Positions 35,776 to 44,855 of a stretch of 64,000 nt of DNA are shown piece by piece. The notes beneath the pieces are model-generated. The model saw only the letters and a list, made by a program, of their open reading frames with translations. It was not told where the DNA came from and ran no database searches. The first letter of the stretch is position 1; each line of letters starts with the position of its first letter. The stretch is from Casp-actino8 sp044358015 (lineage in GTDB: Bacteria; Actinomycetota; Acidimicrobiia; Acidimicrobiales; Ilumatobacteraceae): NCBI GenBank assembly GCA_044358015.1, contig JBIKOO010000006.1:1-64000 (forward strand), written 5' to 3'. A program made the position numbers and the translations under genes.

Positions 35776-36747
35776 TCAGTCGTCGTGTTGACTACGTAAG
35801 AACTGTTCGACTTCTTCCATGAGGGCGTCGCTGTCAACTGGCTCATCGGGAAGCGGACCACTCAGGGGCGGAGCATCGTCCATTCCTTCAAAACGAAGTT
35901 GATCAGGTGATACGCCGTACGACGGCATGTCGTCTTCGTCGTCGTAATCTTCGTCGTAGTCATCATCGTCATCATCACTGCGGTTTTCGAGGCGATCGAG
36001 ATAACGGGCCATTGAAGGATCGCTACTGATGAGATCATCAATCTGCTCTTCGTAGAGTTCGGCCTGTGCATCAAGCATCATTGTGGGCGCATCGCAGCCA
36101 ACAATTTCGGCAAGGCGCTCGATGAGCGCAGAGGCTGCTTTTGGTGAAGGAATTTGTGCTGCGTACGCCGGCACCGCGGCCCACAAAGAAGCAGTAGAAA
36201 AGCCGGCAGTGTGAGCAGCATCATTGAGGACGCCGACGATTCCGGTGGGGCCTTCGTAGCGGCTGCGCTGTAAATCGTGAGCATCAATCATTGTTTGATC
36301 AGTAGCGGTTCCGAGCACTTGGGTTTCGTGGCGGTGTGGAACATCGGCCAGGAGTGCACCGAGAGAAATAAAAGTTGATGCGTTGTATTCGCGAGCAACG
36401 CCAACAATCTGTTCGCTAAAGAGTTTCCAACGTAACGCTGGCTCGGGACCGAGGACAAGAATCAGATCAACATCACCACTGGTGACGCTCCAAAGACTGA
36501 CGGTCGGCCACACAATGTGACGCGTTGAATCGGTGTTAAGTCGAACATGCGGGCGAATCGTTGCGAAGTCAGTGAATTCTTCAGGATTGATTTCGGCAAG
36601 AGGTGCCGCTCCCAAATTTTCAACGAGATGTTTGACGGCTGTGCTGGCAGCGTCGGCGGCGTCATTCCAGCCAGTAAAGGCGGCGATGACATGGGGTCGA
36701 CGCAATTCAGGTCGACGGATCCAACGGACGTGTTCTAGATCAGCCAT
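35776..36747 (-). CDS. PAC2-family protein with acidic linker
   Basis: A 323-residue protein of the PAC2 family (proteasome-assembly-chaperone-like), widespread in actinobacteria. The core fold is recognisable by AAFTGWNDAADAAS near residue 23, LVLGPEPALRWKLFSEQI near residue 97 and SLGALLADVPHRHETQV near residue 125. After the PAC2 domain (about residue 255) comes an extremely acidic stretch, SDDDDDDYDEDYDDEDD, and a final amphipathic helix. Role in proteasome assembly or in other complexes is not known for the bacterial members. Convergent with the Nudix gene (stops one base apart). Confidence 0.82.
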   Translation of the reverse strand: MADLEHVRWIRRPELRRPHVIAAFTGWNDAADAASTAVKHLVENLGAAPLAEINPEEFTDFATIRPHVRLNTDSTRHIVWPTVSLWSVTSGDVDLILVLGPEPALRWKLFSEQIVGVAREYNASTFISLGALLADVPHRHETQVLGTATDQTMIDAHDLQRSRYEGPTGIVGVLNDAAHTAGFSTASLWAAVPAYAAQIPSPKAASALIERLAEIVGCDAPTMMLDAQAELYEEQIDDLISSDPSMARYLDRLENRSDDDDDDYDEDYDDEDDMPSYGVSPDQLRFEGMDDAPPLSGPLPDEPVDSDALMEEVEQFLRSQHDD

Positions 36748-36825
36748 TGACCGTAACGATACCGCCCAAAATGGGGTCCGAAATCAGTTCACCCACACCA
36801 CTTTGGCGCGTCTTTATGTTTGTAT

Positions 36826-37908
36826 TTACAGAATCGGGCGGATAATGAACTGGCCAAATCCGCCGTCACCAGTGACCTCGTCAACGAGGTTGCTGTCGTA
36901 CACCTCGTTCGGACCCTGCATGAGGTCGTACTCGGTGGCGCCAACTGGAGTTGTTACCAAAGTCCAGGCTTGGCGTTTGTAGGTCAAGTTCTGCGGATGA
37001 AGGCGGTGAGCCTCTTTCCACCACTGCACCGCGGCATCTGAATTGTTTTGGCGGTGAAAGTACTCACCAAGTTCGAAACATGCAGTTGCTCGCGCTTCAT
37101 TGTCGGAGCGCGGCTGACTTCGGGCGATAACTTCGTCGGGAGTGAGGGCAAACTGCGATGAAGATCCATTGCGGACCCAATCCAAAATTGCCTCACGGTA
37201 GGCCTCGGCATCATCGGGAATTGCTTTAACTGCGTGCATCATTTTGCTCAGCTGTTCGGGAAGACCTTCGGGAATTTCCATATCACGTAATGGACTACGT
37301 TCAATTGATGCGCCTTCGGCTGGTCGAACCAACACGCCGTCTTCATCAATCCATGCGGCCATCGGGATATTGGTAAAGCCGAATAGCGAATTGGTGATAT
37401 GCAGCGTGTCAACCAAACTTGGATGCGTTGGATTGACAAGGTCATTCCAAGGCTTCGCTAAAGCTGGATCAATATCAAGTGCAACGGTAACGACAGTTGC
37501 TCCGAGGCTTTCGATTTCACTGTGAAGTGCTTGCCACCCGGGCAAGCTAGAGCGGCAGCCTCAATAACTAGACCAGGCAACCAGAACAACTTTCTTGCCA
37601 CGCAGTGATGACAACTTGAATGACTCGCCGTTGAATGTTTTTAACTCGGGGTCGGCGGCAACTGCGGTGCTGAGCGACTTGCCGGAGAGTGTTGCTGAAC
37701 CAAGTGCCCAGACTCCGTGATCGGTGTCGTGGACAAGTGGCATACCTAATTTCTGTGCGGCGATTGCAATGTCAATCATGCCGTCGGGAGATAACGCACC
37801 TGGTGCTGGAACACATACTTCGCCGCGACACAGCCCTTCTGGCTTTGGTTGCCAGTCGGTTGCGCGTGCGAACTCGTCGGCGGTAGCGCGGAGTTCAGTC
37901 AAGATCAT
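36826..37908 (-). CDS. Selenocysteine-containing redoxin (in-frame TGA at 37561-37563)
   Basis: A 360-codon gene that a plain reading splits in two. The first 115 codons end VVLVAWSSY, then TGA, and the same frame continues GCRSSLPGWQALHSEIESL with no further stop until 36826. The joined sequence is a thioredoxin-like fold: strand, Trp-x-x-Tyr, the redox site Sec-Gly-Cys-Arg where relatives have Cys-x-x-Cys-Arg, then the Leu-Pro-x-Trp helix and GFTNIPMAAWIDEDG (the cis-Pro strand). An N-terminal domain with GLCRGEVCVP and a C-terminal TPR-like helical region flank it. A 7-bp hairpin follows the TGA at SECIS distance, and selA/selB are in the window. A sequencing error turning Cys into TGA is the alternative. 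Confidence 0.85.
37529..37547 (-). promoter_or_regulatory. Bacterial SECIS-like hairpin
   Basis: On the coding (minus) strand, thirteen bases after the TGA, GCTTGCC pairs perfectly with GGCAAGC around a five-base loop CGGGT. The loop begins 21 bases after the TGA and has a G in its first two positions. Both fit what is described for bacterial SECIS elements (loop 16-37 bases after UGA, G in the first two loop bases). It lies in the coding sequence, where bacteria place it. Confidence 0.75.
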
Positions 37909-37958
37909 GTCGTCAGTATGTCACTCACGCCGCACGAAAGCGTGGTTGGGGCCTCTCT

Positions 37959-39284
37959 CTAGCCGAGACTGCGAACTTTGAGGGCATGGGCTTTTTCGTG
38001 GAATTTCGCTCGGATCAGATCTTCATCAACCCCGAGCACACGCCCGTTTTCCATGATGAACTGGCCATTCACGATGGTGTGGCGCACATCGTCGGCGCGG
38101 GTTGAATAGACGAGCGCAGACATCGGGTCATAAACCGGCTGGGCATGAGCAGTATCAAGGTTGACAACGATGACATCTGCCTTGGCGCCAACTTCGAGTC
38201 GACCAGTATCTGGACGGTTCATGGCGAGCGCACCTTGATACGTGGACATTTCAAGGAGTTCGTTGATTTTTAAGAATTCAACATCGCTCGTGTTGGTCTT
38301 GTGAATGAGCCCAGCGAATTTCATTTCTTGGAACATGTCACTGGCGTTATGGCTTGCTGGTCCATCGGTTGCCAGACCCACTGTGATTCCGGCTTCGCGA
38401 ACTTGGCGAAGGGGCATCGTGCCCGAACCTAACTTCGCGTTACAGACGGGGCAGTGACCAATCTTTGTGCCAGTTTCAGCCAACAACTTGATGTCTGTTG
38501 CATCGAGTTGCGAACAATGTCCGGCGGTGACATCTGGTCCGAGGAAACCAAGCGAGTGCAACCATTGCACTGGGCGCAGGCCGTAGTTGTCTAGGCAGTA
38601 ATTCACTTCTTGCATACCTTCAGACAAATGAGTGTGAATCGGCACTTGGTGTGCGTCAGCAACTTCGCGAACGAGTCGCCACATTTCCTCACCACATGAA
38701 TAGACCGCGTGCGGTGACAATGCGATGCGCAAAAGGTCATCGCGAGTCTTGTGATGTTGTGCGGCAAGATTGCCGAAATTGTTGATGGTCTTCCACGAGT
38801 AGTCGGTGATTGAGGCGTAGAGGCCGCGATCGGCAAATCCGTATCCGAGTGTTGCGCGCAGGGGGATCTCTTTGAGGGCTTCAATTTGAGGTTCAACTGC
38901 GTACGCATCGAAATGTTCGTTGAATGAAGTGATTCCCGATCGTGCCATTTCAACAAGGCCACACATGCTTGCCCAATAAAGCGTTTCTTCGTCAAAGTTT
39001 TGCTTGAGCTTCCACATGGTCTGGAGCCATTCAAAAAGCAGAACGTCTTCAAGAAGTCCGCGAAGCAACAAGTTTGAGGCAATGTGAGTATGGCTGTTGC
39101 AGAATCCCGGCATGACTGCACAGTTACGAGCGTCAATAACTTTCTTGGCGTTAGAAACATCAATGTCTTGTGCTGTTCCCACTGCGCTAATTGCGTTGCC
39201 CGTAACGGCAATGACGCCATTGTTGATAACGGGTTGACCCGCCATTGGTAATACTGCGCCGTTAATGATTGCAATATCGATCAT
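37959..39284 (-). CDS. Amidohydrolase, MTA/SAH-deaminase-like
   Basis: A 441-residue metal-dependent deaminase or hydrolase of the cytosine-deaminase-like amidohydrolase group. Ligands are visible in order: GFCNSHTHIASNLLLRG (HxH, near residue 66), IHTHLSEGMQEVNY (near 215), VTAGHCSQLDATDIKLLAETG (near 255), then HCPVCNAKLGSGTMPLRQ and GLATDGPASHN (the catalytic Asp, near 313). The closest named relatives are 5'-methylthioadenosine / S-adenosylhomocysteine deaminase, guanine deaminase and s-triazine hydrolases; the substrate cannot be chosen from sequence. A TAAGAA hexamer lies seven bases before the ATG. Confidence 0.85.
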   Translation of the reverse strand: MIDIAIINGAVLPMAGQPVINNGVIAVTGNAISAVGTAQDIDVSNAKKVIDARNCAVMPGFCNSHTHIASNLLLRGLLEDVLLFEWLQTMWKLKQNFDEETLYWASMCGLVEMARSGITSFNEHFDAYAVEPQIEALKEIPLRATLGYGFADRGLYASITDYSWKTINNFGNLAAQHHKTRDDLLRIALSPHAVYSCGEEMWRLVREVADAHQVPIHTHLSEGMQEVNYCLDNYGLRPVQWLHSLGFLGPDVTAGHCSQLDATDIKLLAETGTKIGHCPVCNAKLGSGTMPLRQVREAGITVGLATDGPASHNASDMFQEMKFAGLIHKTNTSDVEFLKINELLEMSTYQGALAMNRPDTGRLEVGAKADVIVVNLDTAHAQPVYDPMSALVYSTRADDVRHTIVNGQFIMENGRVLGVDEDLIRAKFHEKAHALKVRSLG

Positions 39285-39310
39285 CGCAACATTCTTACCG
39301 CTTGCAAGTC

Positions 39311-40213
39311 TTAGCGACGGCTTGCAGCCTCAGCGAGCTCATGAGGTCCCGAACCGGGGTAACCCTTGAAGTTTCGAACGAACTGTGACCACGGTTCGAG
39401 GGTGGCGATCAGAAGATCAAAGTTGTCGCCAGTTGCGCTGATGACCTGACGCATTTGCTCATCGGTATTGATTTCGACTTGTTCGCGAAGTTGTCGTCCG
39501 TTATCGGTGAAAGCGCCCTCAGCGATGAGGCCACGCGATTCAAGACGATCAATAGCGGCGGTGTAATCGTCTTCGCTCCAAGCTCGGGTGCGACTGTACG
39601 ACTTGAGGGGGAGACCCCAAAAGAGTTCGGTGAGCAATCCAATTTCGGTTGCATCTAGTCCAGCGGAAATCCAAGCGGCAGTGTGTGAGTCGCCGCGGTA
39701 TTCACGCAACATGTCGCCAAAGTGCCACACCGCACCAAGATCGGTTTCGGGAACTGATTGGTGCAGGGCACCAGCGAATAGTGGACGTCCTTCGGGACGA
39801 AGTACTGCAACTGCACGTTCAAGTATTTGACGAGCCTTATTGACCCCACCGGGTTTCGCGCCAAGGATTCGTTCAAGTTGACCAATTGCGCCATTGCGCC
39901 GCGCTGCACAAATTGTTGTTGCGTCAGTGATTTGCCAACCAGCGGTGACCGCTGGGACGACGACGAGCGGATTGAAAACTGCGAATGCAGCCGCAACCAC
40001 TTCGCCGGATACTTGGCCCATCAAAGATCCGCGACTGGTGAAGTAGGCGACGCTTTCGGGAAGCGCGACACCGTTCATGTCACCGGGGCTTGGCTGAAAG
40101 CCGAGGGCTACGTAATTGGCATGACATTCGGGTGAAAAGTAGACCTGTCCAATGACGGGCTCGAGTGCGCCACCTAGTGCGCGGGCTTTTGTGGAGAGTT
40201 CTCGTGAATCCAT
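39311..40213 (-). CDS. SCO6745-family protein
   Basis: A 300-residue protein of the actinobacterial SCO6745 family, helical and without signal or membrane segments. The characteristic N-terminal region has LEPVIGQVYFSPECHANYVAL and GFQPSPGDMNG followed by ESVAYFTSRGSLMGQVSGEVV; a winged-HTH-like region near residue 215 contains AWSEDDYTAAIDRLESRGL. Function is unknown; members are sometimes called HTH regulators. The start at 40213 is supported by TACGGT six bases upstream. Divergent from the GNAT gene with 39 bases between starts. Confidence 0.75.
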   Translation of the reverse strand: MDSRELSTKARALGGALEPVIGQVYFSPECHANYVALGFQPSPGDMNGVALPESVAYFTSRGSLMGQVSGEVVAAAFAVFNPLVVVPAVTAGWQITDATTICAARRNGAIGQLERILGAKPGGVNKARQILERAVAVLRPEGRPLFAGALHQSVPETDLGAVWHFGDMLREYRGDSHTAAWISAGLDATEIGLLTELFWGLPLKSYSRTRAWSEDDYTAAIDRLESRGLIAEGAFTDNGRQLREQVEINTDEQMRQVISATGDNFDLLIATLEPWSQFVRNFKGYPGSGPHELAEAASRR

Positions 40214-40252
40214 GGGCTAACCGTAGAACGCGATCAACCTAGACTCGTTACC

Positions 40253-40690
40253 GTGAGCGTTGAGATCGAAATATGTGAAGTGGTCAATGATGATGTCGTG
40301 CAGGCATTTGAGATGTTGATACCACAACTATCAAAGTCAAATCCTCCTCCGAGTCGCGCAGAATTAGAAATACTTGTCAAGTCCGAAGCATCAACGTTGT
40401 TCTTGGCAAAACTTGATGGACGTATTGTCGGTTCATTAACTCTCGCGATGTTCCGCATCCCCACTGGCGTGCGCGCATGGATTGAAGATGTCGTTGTTGA
40501 TGATTCGGCGCGTGGGCACGGGGCCGGAGAATCCCTCAATCAAGCCGCACTTGATTTTGCAAAAGCCAACGGCGCCATCACAGTTGATCTGACGTCGCGC
40601 CCGTCACGCGAGGCCGCGAATCGTTTGTACCAGCGCATGGGTTTCAAACTCCGTGAATCAAATTTGTATCGGTACGAATTGAAAGGCTGA
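40253..40690 (+). CDS. GNAT-family N-acetyltransferase
   Basis: A 145-residue acetyltransferase. The acetyl-CoA loop reads VDDSARGHGAGESLNQAAL (the Q/RxxGxG/A motif, near residue 85), with the preceding strand WIEDVVV, and RPSREAANRLYQRMGF is the C-terminal motif B. The acceptor is unknown. The start is the GTG at 40253, with TAGACT seven bases upstream. The DUF4188 gene follows after four bases, so they are probably cotranscribed. Confidence 0.88.
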   Translation: MSVEIEICEVVNDDVVQAFEMLIPQLSKSNPPPSRAELEILVKSEASTLFLAKLDGRIVGSLTLAMFRIPTGVRAWIEDVVVDDSARGHGAGESLNQAALDFAKANGAITVDLTSRPSREAANRLYQRMGFKLRESNLYRYELKG

Positions 40691-40694
40691 CGAA

Positions 40695-41207
40695 ATGGCG
40701 AAGATTAATGCTGGGCGTTTTGTCGCAGACACTGGCGCTGACGGGAAAGTCCTGTTTCTTATTGGAATGCGGTTCAACCAACTCTGGAAAGTTTGGAAGT
40801 GGATTCCGGTCTTAACTGCGATGCCGCGCATGTTGATCGAATTGCAAAAGAATCCGTCGCTTGGTTTGCTCGGCAAACCGCGAACATACCTTTCGGGTCG
40901 CACGATCTTGGTCTGGCAGTACTGGGAATCTTTTGAAAAACTAACGACCTATTCAAAGGCCACAAATAATGCTCACCTTCCAGCGTGGCGTGCATTCAAC
41001 AAGAACATTCGTGACAATGGTTCAGTGGGCATTTACCACGAAACGATTTTGCTTTCGGACTCGACTGTTGAAACGGTCTATGGAAATATGCCGACATTCG
41101 GTTTAGCGGCTGTGACGGGGGCCGTGCCTGCAGGAAAACGCGGGCAGACCGCGAAGGCTCGTTTGACTGGAAATCTGGATGATCAACCGACTGTGGAACC
41201 CTATTAA
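40695..41207 (+). CDS. DUF4188-family protein
   Basis: A 170-residue protein with the pattern of DUF4188, an alpha/beta-barrel (ferredoxin-like) monooxygenase-type fold: GADGKVLFLIGMRFNQLWKV, WQYWESFEKLTTYSKATNNA and HETILL. Many relatives act on, or bind, small organics, but no reaction is established. The conserved HLPAWRAFNK with His at the end of the helix fits the family. Four bases separate it from the GNAT gene; the SRPBCC gene follows after 30 bases. Confidence 0.75.
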   Translation: MAKINAGRFVADTGADGKVLFLIGMRFNQLWKVWKWIPVLTAMPRMLIELQKNPSLGLLGKPRTYLSGRTILVWQYWESFEKLTTYSKATNNAHLPAWRAFNKNIRDNGSVGIYHETILLSDSTVETVYGNMPTFGLAAVTGAVPAGKRGQTAKARLTGNLDDQPTVEPY

Positions 41208-41237
41208 GGCATGACGAACAAACGATAAGTTCACGTC

Positions 41238-41681
41238 ATGTCTGTTCTGAAAATTCGTCACTGGATCGCATGTAGTCCTCAAGATGTGTGGGATGCCTAC
41301 ACGACTCCTGAAAAGTTTTGTCAGTTTTTTGCCCCCGAGGGTCTGTCAATTCCATTGGAGTCTGTGGTTCTTGAAATTCGCGCCGGCGGGCGGTTCGAGT
41401 GTGACATGGTTTTTGATGAAACCGGAGCGGTGAATGAAAACAAAGGGATTTTGACCGCGGTCGAAGAACCCCATTTATTGGTGGGCGAAGAACCGAGCAT
41501 CGGCTTCAAATCCACTCAGCAATTCTTGCGCGACTCGGGTGGCACGTTGATCTCCATCGATCAAGAGGGTCTCCCTGCCGAACTGGCCACGAACCCCGAA
41601 GTCCATGAGGCTTTCCGATCGAGTTATCGCAAACTAGGTCGACTTTTGGGGGTTGAAACCGAGAATCGACCCTGTGAATAA
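41238..41681 (+). CDS. SRPBCC / AHSA1-like protein
   Basis: A 147-residue START-type fold of the activator-of-Hsp90-ATPase-like group. HWIACSPQDVWDAYTTPEKF at the N-terminus, GGRFECDMVFD in the middle and a C-terminal helix (YRKLGRLLG) are typical. Such proteins bind hydrophobic ligands or help polyketide/cyclase chemistry; the ligand cannot be told. TAAGTT six bases before the ATG indicates a separate leaderless promoter. Confidence 0.8.
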   Translation: MSVLKIRHWIACSPQDVWDAYTTPEKFCQFFAPEGLSIPLESVVLEIRAGGRFECDMVFDETGAVNENKGILTAVEEPHLLVGEEPSIGFKSTQQFLRDSGGTLISIDQEGLPAELATNPEVHEAFRSSYRKLGRLLGVETENRPCE

Positions 41682-41778
41682 GGTCAGTGCGGGACCTAAT
41701 TCTCTGATGTGAGTTGGTAATTTCTCTCTACTCTTGCGATGATAGATACGCACTCAATCGAGATGGGGAATGCCAGCT

Positions 41779-43566
41779 ATGGGGAATAACAACGACAAGA
41801 AACTTTCGTTGGAAGAGGCTCGCGAGAAGTATCGCATTGAACGCGAAAAGCGTCTTCGCGCCGATGGCATCCGTCAGTACAAAGAACTCAAGGGTGACTA
41901 CGAAGAGTTTGATCGTGACCCTTACGTCGAGCCCGGCTTTACTCGTGATGCGGTCATCGAAGATGTTGATGTCGTCATCGTTGGTGGTGGCTTCGGAGGA
42001 ATGATTGAAGCGGCCAATTTGACGAAGGCCGGAATTACCAATTTCCGCATTATCGAAAAAGCTGGCGACTTTGGCGGCACGTGGTACTGGAATCGTTATC
42101 CCAATGCTGCATGCGACGTTGAGTCGTATGTGTATTTACCGCTGCTTGAAGACACGGGTTACATGCCCACCGAAAAGTATGCGAAGGCTCCGGAAATTTT
42201 CGCTTACTGCCAATTGCTCGGTCGCACTTTTGACTTGTATCGCGGCGCACTCTTCCAGACTGAAGTTGAGGACATGCGCTGGGATGAATCAAGGAAGCGC
42301 TGGAATGTCATGACCTCGCGCAGTGACGTTCTCTCGGCAAAGTTCATCGTGATTGCCGGTGGAGTTCTTCATAAGGCCAAGTTGCCTGGCATCCCGGGTA
42401 TTGAAACCTACGCAGGTCGTGCCTTCCACACCAGTCGCTGGGATTACAGCTACACCGGTGGAAGTTCGCAGACATTGATGGACAAGTTGGCTGATAAGCG
42501 AGTGGGCATTATTGGAACTGGTGCAACGGCAGTTCAGGTTGTTCCAAAACTGGCTGAAGCCGCGAAAGAACTTTTCGTATTCCAGCGCACCGCTGCATGT
42601 GTAGGTGTTCGCAACAACAAACCGACCGATCCAGAATGGTTCAAGTCCCTGAAGCCAGGTTGGCAAGCCGAACGAACTCGCAACTTCACTCAAGCAGTGA
42701 CGGGTGCGCAGCCCGCAGTCGACATGATCGACGATGAGTGGACCAAGATGAACTGGGTTGATACTCGTAAGTTGCCCGATAACGACGAAGAGGCCCTTGA
42801 GTTAGAGCGAATCGACTTCGAAAACATGGAACGGGTTCGTCAGCGCATCGCCGATGTGATCGAAGATCCGGCAACAGCAGAACTGATGATGCCGTGGTAC
42901 TCACAAAGTTGTAAGCGTCCATGTTTCCACGATGAATACTTGCCGGCTTTCAATCGTCCGAATGTTCATCTTGTTGATACTGATGGAAAAGGTGTCAATG
43001 AAATCAATGAGAGCGGTGTCATCGTTAATGATGTCAAGTATCCCGTTGACTTATTGATCTTTGCCTCAGGCTTTGAAGTGACAACGGGCTATACGCATCG
43101 CTTGGGCTTTGATCCAAAAGGGCGCGACGGTGTTTCGTTAAGTGAGGCTTGGGCAGAAGGTCCGGCCACTTTGCACGGTGTGCTGTCAAATGGTTTCCCA
43201 AACATGTTCATGATCTCTACGGTGCAAGGCGCACAAGCAACCAACTTTGTCCACTCAATTACCGAGGCGGCGCAACATGTCGCGTTCTTGATTGAGCAAT
43301 GCGTGAAGGGTGATATCGCAACGATCGAACCCGAAACTGCGGCACAAGAGAATTGGTTTGAAACTTTGTTTGCGCAACTGTGGGGAATCGCTCGCTACAA
43401 CGCGACGTGCACACCTGGTTACCTCAATAGTGAAGGTGGTGGAGACATGCGTTCGGCCCGAGCCATTGCCTGGATGACCAGCGTTTTGGGATTCGCCGAA
43501 TACGTTGAAAACTGGCGTCAGCAGGGCGACCTTGCCGGCTTAACGCTCACACCTAATTCGAAGTAA
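41779..43566 (+). CDS. Baeyer-Villiger-type flavin monooxygenase
   Basis: A 595-residue FAD/NADPH monooxygenase. The FAD motif VIVGGGFGGMIEAANLTKAG lies near residue 61, GGTWYWNRYPNAACDVES near residue 96 is a strong class signature, the BVMO-type fingerprint reads AGRAFHTSRWDY near residue 213, and the NADPH motif is GIIGTGATAVQVVP near residue 245. Such enzymes oxidise ketones to esters or lactones; steroid and cyclic ketones are common substrates. A GGGGA lies nine bases before the ATG at 41779, which I prefer to the ATG at 41770. It overlaps the convergent MFS gene by 14 bases; the adjacent SDR might supply its ketone. Confidence 0.88.
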   Translation: MGNNNDKKLSLEEAREKYRIEREKRLRADGIRQYKELKGDYEEFDRDPYVEPGFTRDAVIEDVDVVIVGGGFGGMIEAANLTKAGITNFRIIEKAGDFGGTWYWNRYPNAACDVESYVYLPLLEDTGYMPTEKYAKAPEIFAYCQLLGRTFDLYRGALFQTEVEDMRWDESRKRWNVMTSRSDVLSAKFIVIAGGVLHKAKLPGIPGIETYAGRAFHTSRWDYSYTGGSSQTLMDKLADKRVGIIGTGATAVQVVPKLAEAAKELFVFQRTAACVGVRNNKPTDPEWFKSLKPGWQAERTRNFTQAVTGAQPAVDMIDDEWTKMNWVDTRKLPDNDEEALELERIDFENMERVRQRIADVIEDPATAELMMPWYSQSCKRPCFHDEYLPAFNRPNVHLVDTDGKGVNEINESGVIVNDVKYPVDLLIFASGFEVTTGYTHRLGFDPKGRDGVSLSEAWAEGPATLHGVLSNGFPNMFMISTVQGAQATNFVHSITEAAQHVAFLIEQCVKGDIATIEPETAAQENWFETLFAQLWGIARYNATCTPGYLNSEGGGDMRSARAIAWMTSVLGFAEYVENWRQQGDLAGLTLTPNSK

Positions 43567-44836
43567 CTGCCGTATTTGCAGATGCATCGGTCGCTTTGGT
43601 GCCGATGAAAATTGCGATAGTCCCAATTGAAATAAAGGTAAAGATGATGAGCGCCAAGGGTCGCACGGTGCCGTCAAATTGACTTGTCGCGAGATTGCCT
43701 AACAGCGCCGCGCCAGCCGTTGACACTGTCGCAATGATTGATGACGCTGTTCCCGCGATGTGAGGAACGGGCATCATGGCCGCGGAATTGCAATTCGGTA
43801 CAAGCCCTTGGGCGATTGGTATCACAAGGGCGAGCGCAATGAAGAACAACCAAAAGTTCGGGCGGCCGTGATTAGTAAATGAAACGATGAGCAATAGAAC
43901 AGAAGTGCCGACCGCAATCAGCGAGCTTTGCCGCACGAGTTTGTTGATGCCCATCCGTTGCACGATGCGCGCATTATTCAGCGAGTTAATTGCGAGCAAA
44001 ACCGCCAAGGTGCCGAAAATAAGCGGGAACCATGAGCCATATCCGTAGACATCTTCAACAATCACCTCTGAACCAGAGAGGTATGTCGTCATCACCGCGA
44101 AAAGGAAAGTCATCGCAATGATGAAGCTCAATGTGGCGCGATGAGTCATTACTTCACGTCCAGCTTCGCCGACCGCACTCCAGGTGAATGGACGACGCTT
44201 ATCGACAGCCAAAGTTTCTGGCAGTCGTCGCGACCAGATCATCAATATGAGTGCGACACCAGCGGGCACCCAAAAGACGATGCGCCATGGTGCGATCTTG
44301 ATCAAGCCAGCACCAACACTTGGGGCAAGAATTGGTACGAGTAAGAAAACTGCAACCATGCGCGACATCAACTGCGCCATTGCTGTTCCTTCATAACGGT
44401 CGCGGATCATGGCGGTGCTCAGCGCGCGTGGTGCTGCGGTTCCAAGGCCCCAGATAAATCGCGCGGCAATGACCCAGCCCCACGAAGGAGCCACGCTTGC
44501 CAATAATGCACCGACAATAAACAGAGTTAAGCCAGCGAAGAGGGGAGCACGTCGTCCGTAACGATCAGATGCCGGTCCGTAGAGCCACGGCCCAACAGCA
44601 AGACCTAAAAAGTATGAAGTGACGACCCAACTCACCTTTGTTGAGTCGGGCGACATGCCGAATTCCTGGCGCATCTCGGGGAATGCCGGAAGCATGAGGT
44701 CAATTGATAAGGCCGCGCTTGCCATCAGACATGTGAGCAAGATGATGAATTCGCGCCCACTCGCTACTTTGCGATCAGTGGCCCCGAGTTGATTAACGAT
44801 TCGACGAAGAGGATTTTGCTGGGCTGACAGAGGCAC
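43553..44836 (-). CDS. MFS drug efflux transporter, Bcr/CflA type
   Basis: A 427-residue, about twelve-helix transporter of the Bcr/CflA group, exporting small molecules with proton exchange. SIDLMLPAFPEMRQEFG in helix 1, GPASDRYGRRAPLFAGL (loop 2-3 signature) and IWGLGTAAPRALSTAMIRDRY (motif C) are clear. The open frame extends to 44941 across the upstream gene; GTG 44836 is preferred because TATCGT ends six bases upstream and the start falls just 20 bases after the SDR stop. The protein may export a product of the neighbouring SDR/BVMO, but that is inference. Confidence 0.82.
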   Translation of the reverse strand: MPLSAQQNPLRRIVNQLGATDRKVASGREFIILLTCLMASAALSIDLMLPAFPEMRQEFGMSPDSTKVSWVVTSYFLGLAVGPWLYGPASDRYGRRAPLFAGLTLFIVGALLASVAPSWGWVIAARFIWGLGTAAPRALSTAMIRDRYEGTAMAQLMSRMVAVFLLVPILAPSVGAGLIKIAPWRIVFWVPAGVALILMIWSRRLPETLAVDKRRPFTWSAVGEAGREVMTHRATLSFIIAMTFLFAVMTTYLSGSEVIVEDVYGYGSWFPLIFGTLAVLLAINSLNNARIVQRMGINKLVRQSSLIAVGTSVLLLIVSFTNHGRPNFWLFFIALALVIPIAQGLVPNCNSAAMMPVPHIAGTASSIIATVSTAGAALLGNLATSQFDGTVRPLALIIFTFISIGTIAIFIGTKATDASANTAVTSN

Positions 44837-44855
44837 TGTTACACGATAGGCGACG

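Noticed and set aside
37561..37908. Treating the first half of the redoxin as a separate 115-residue protein, or as a pseudogene
   Set aside because: The frame continues unbroken for 245 codons after the TGA, with the redox motif in place and a SECIS-like hairpin, so readthrough explains it better.
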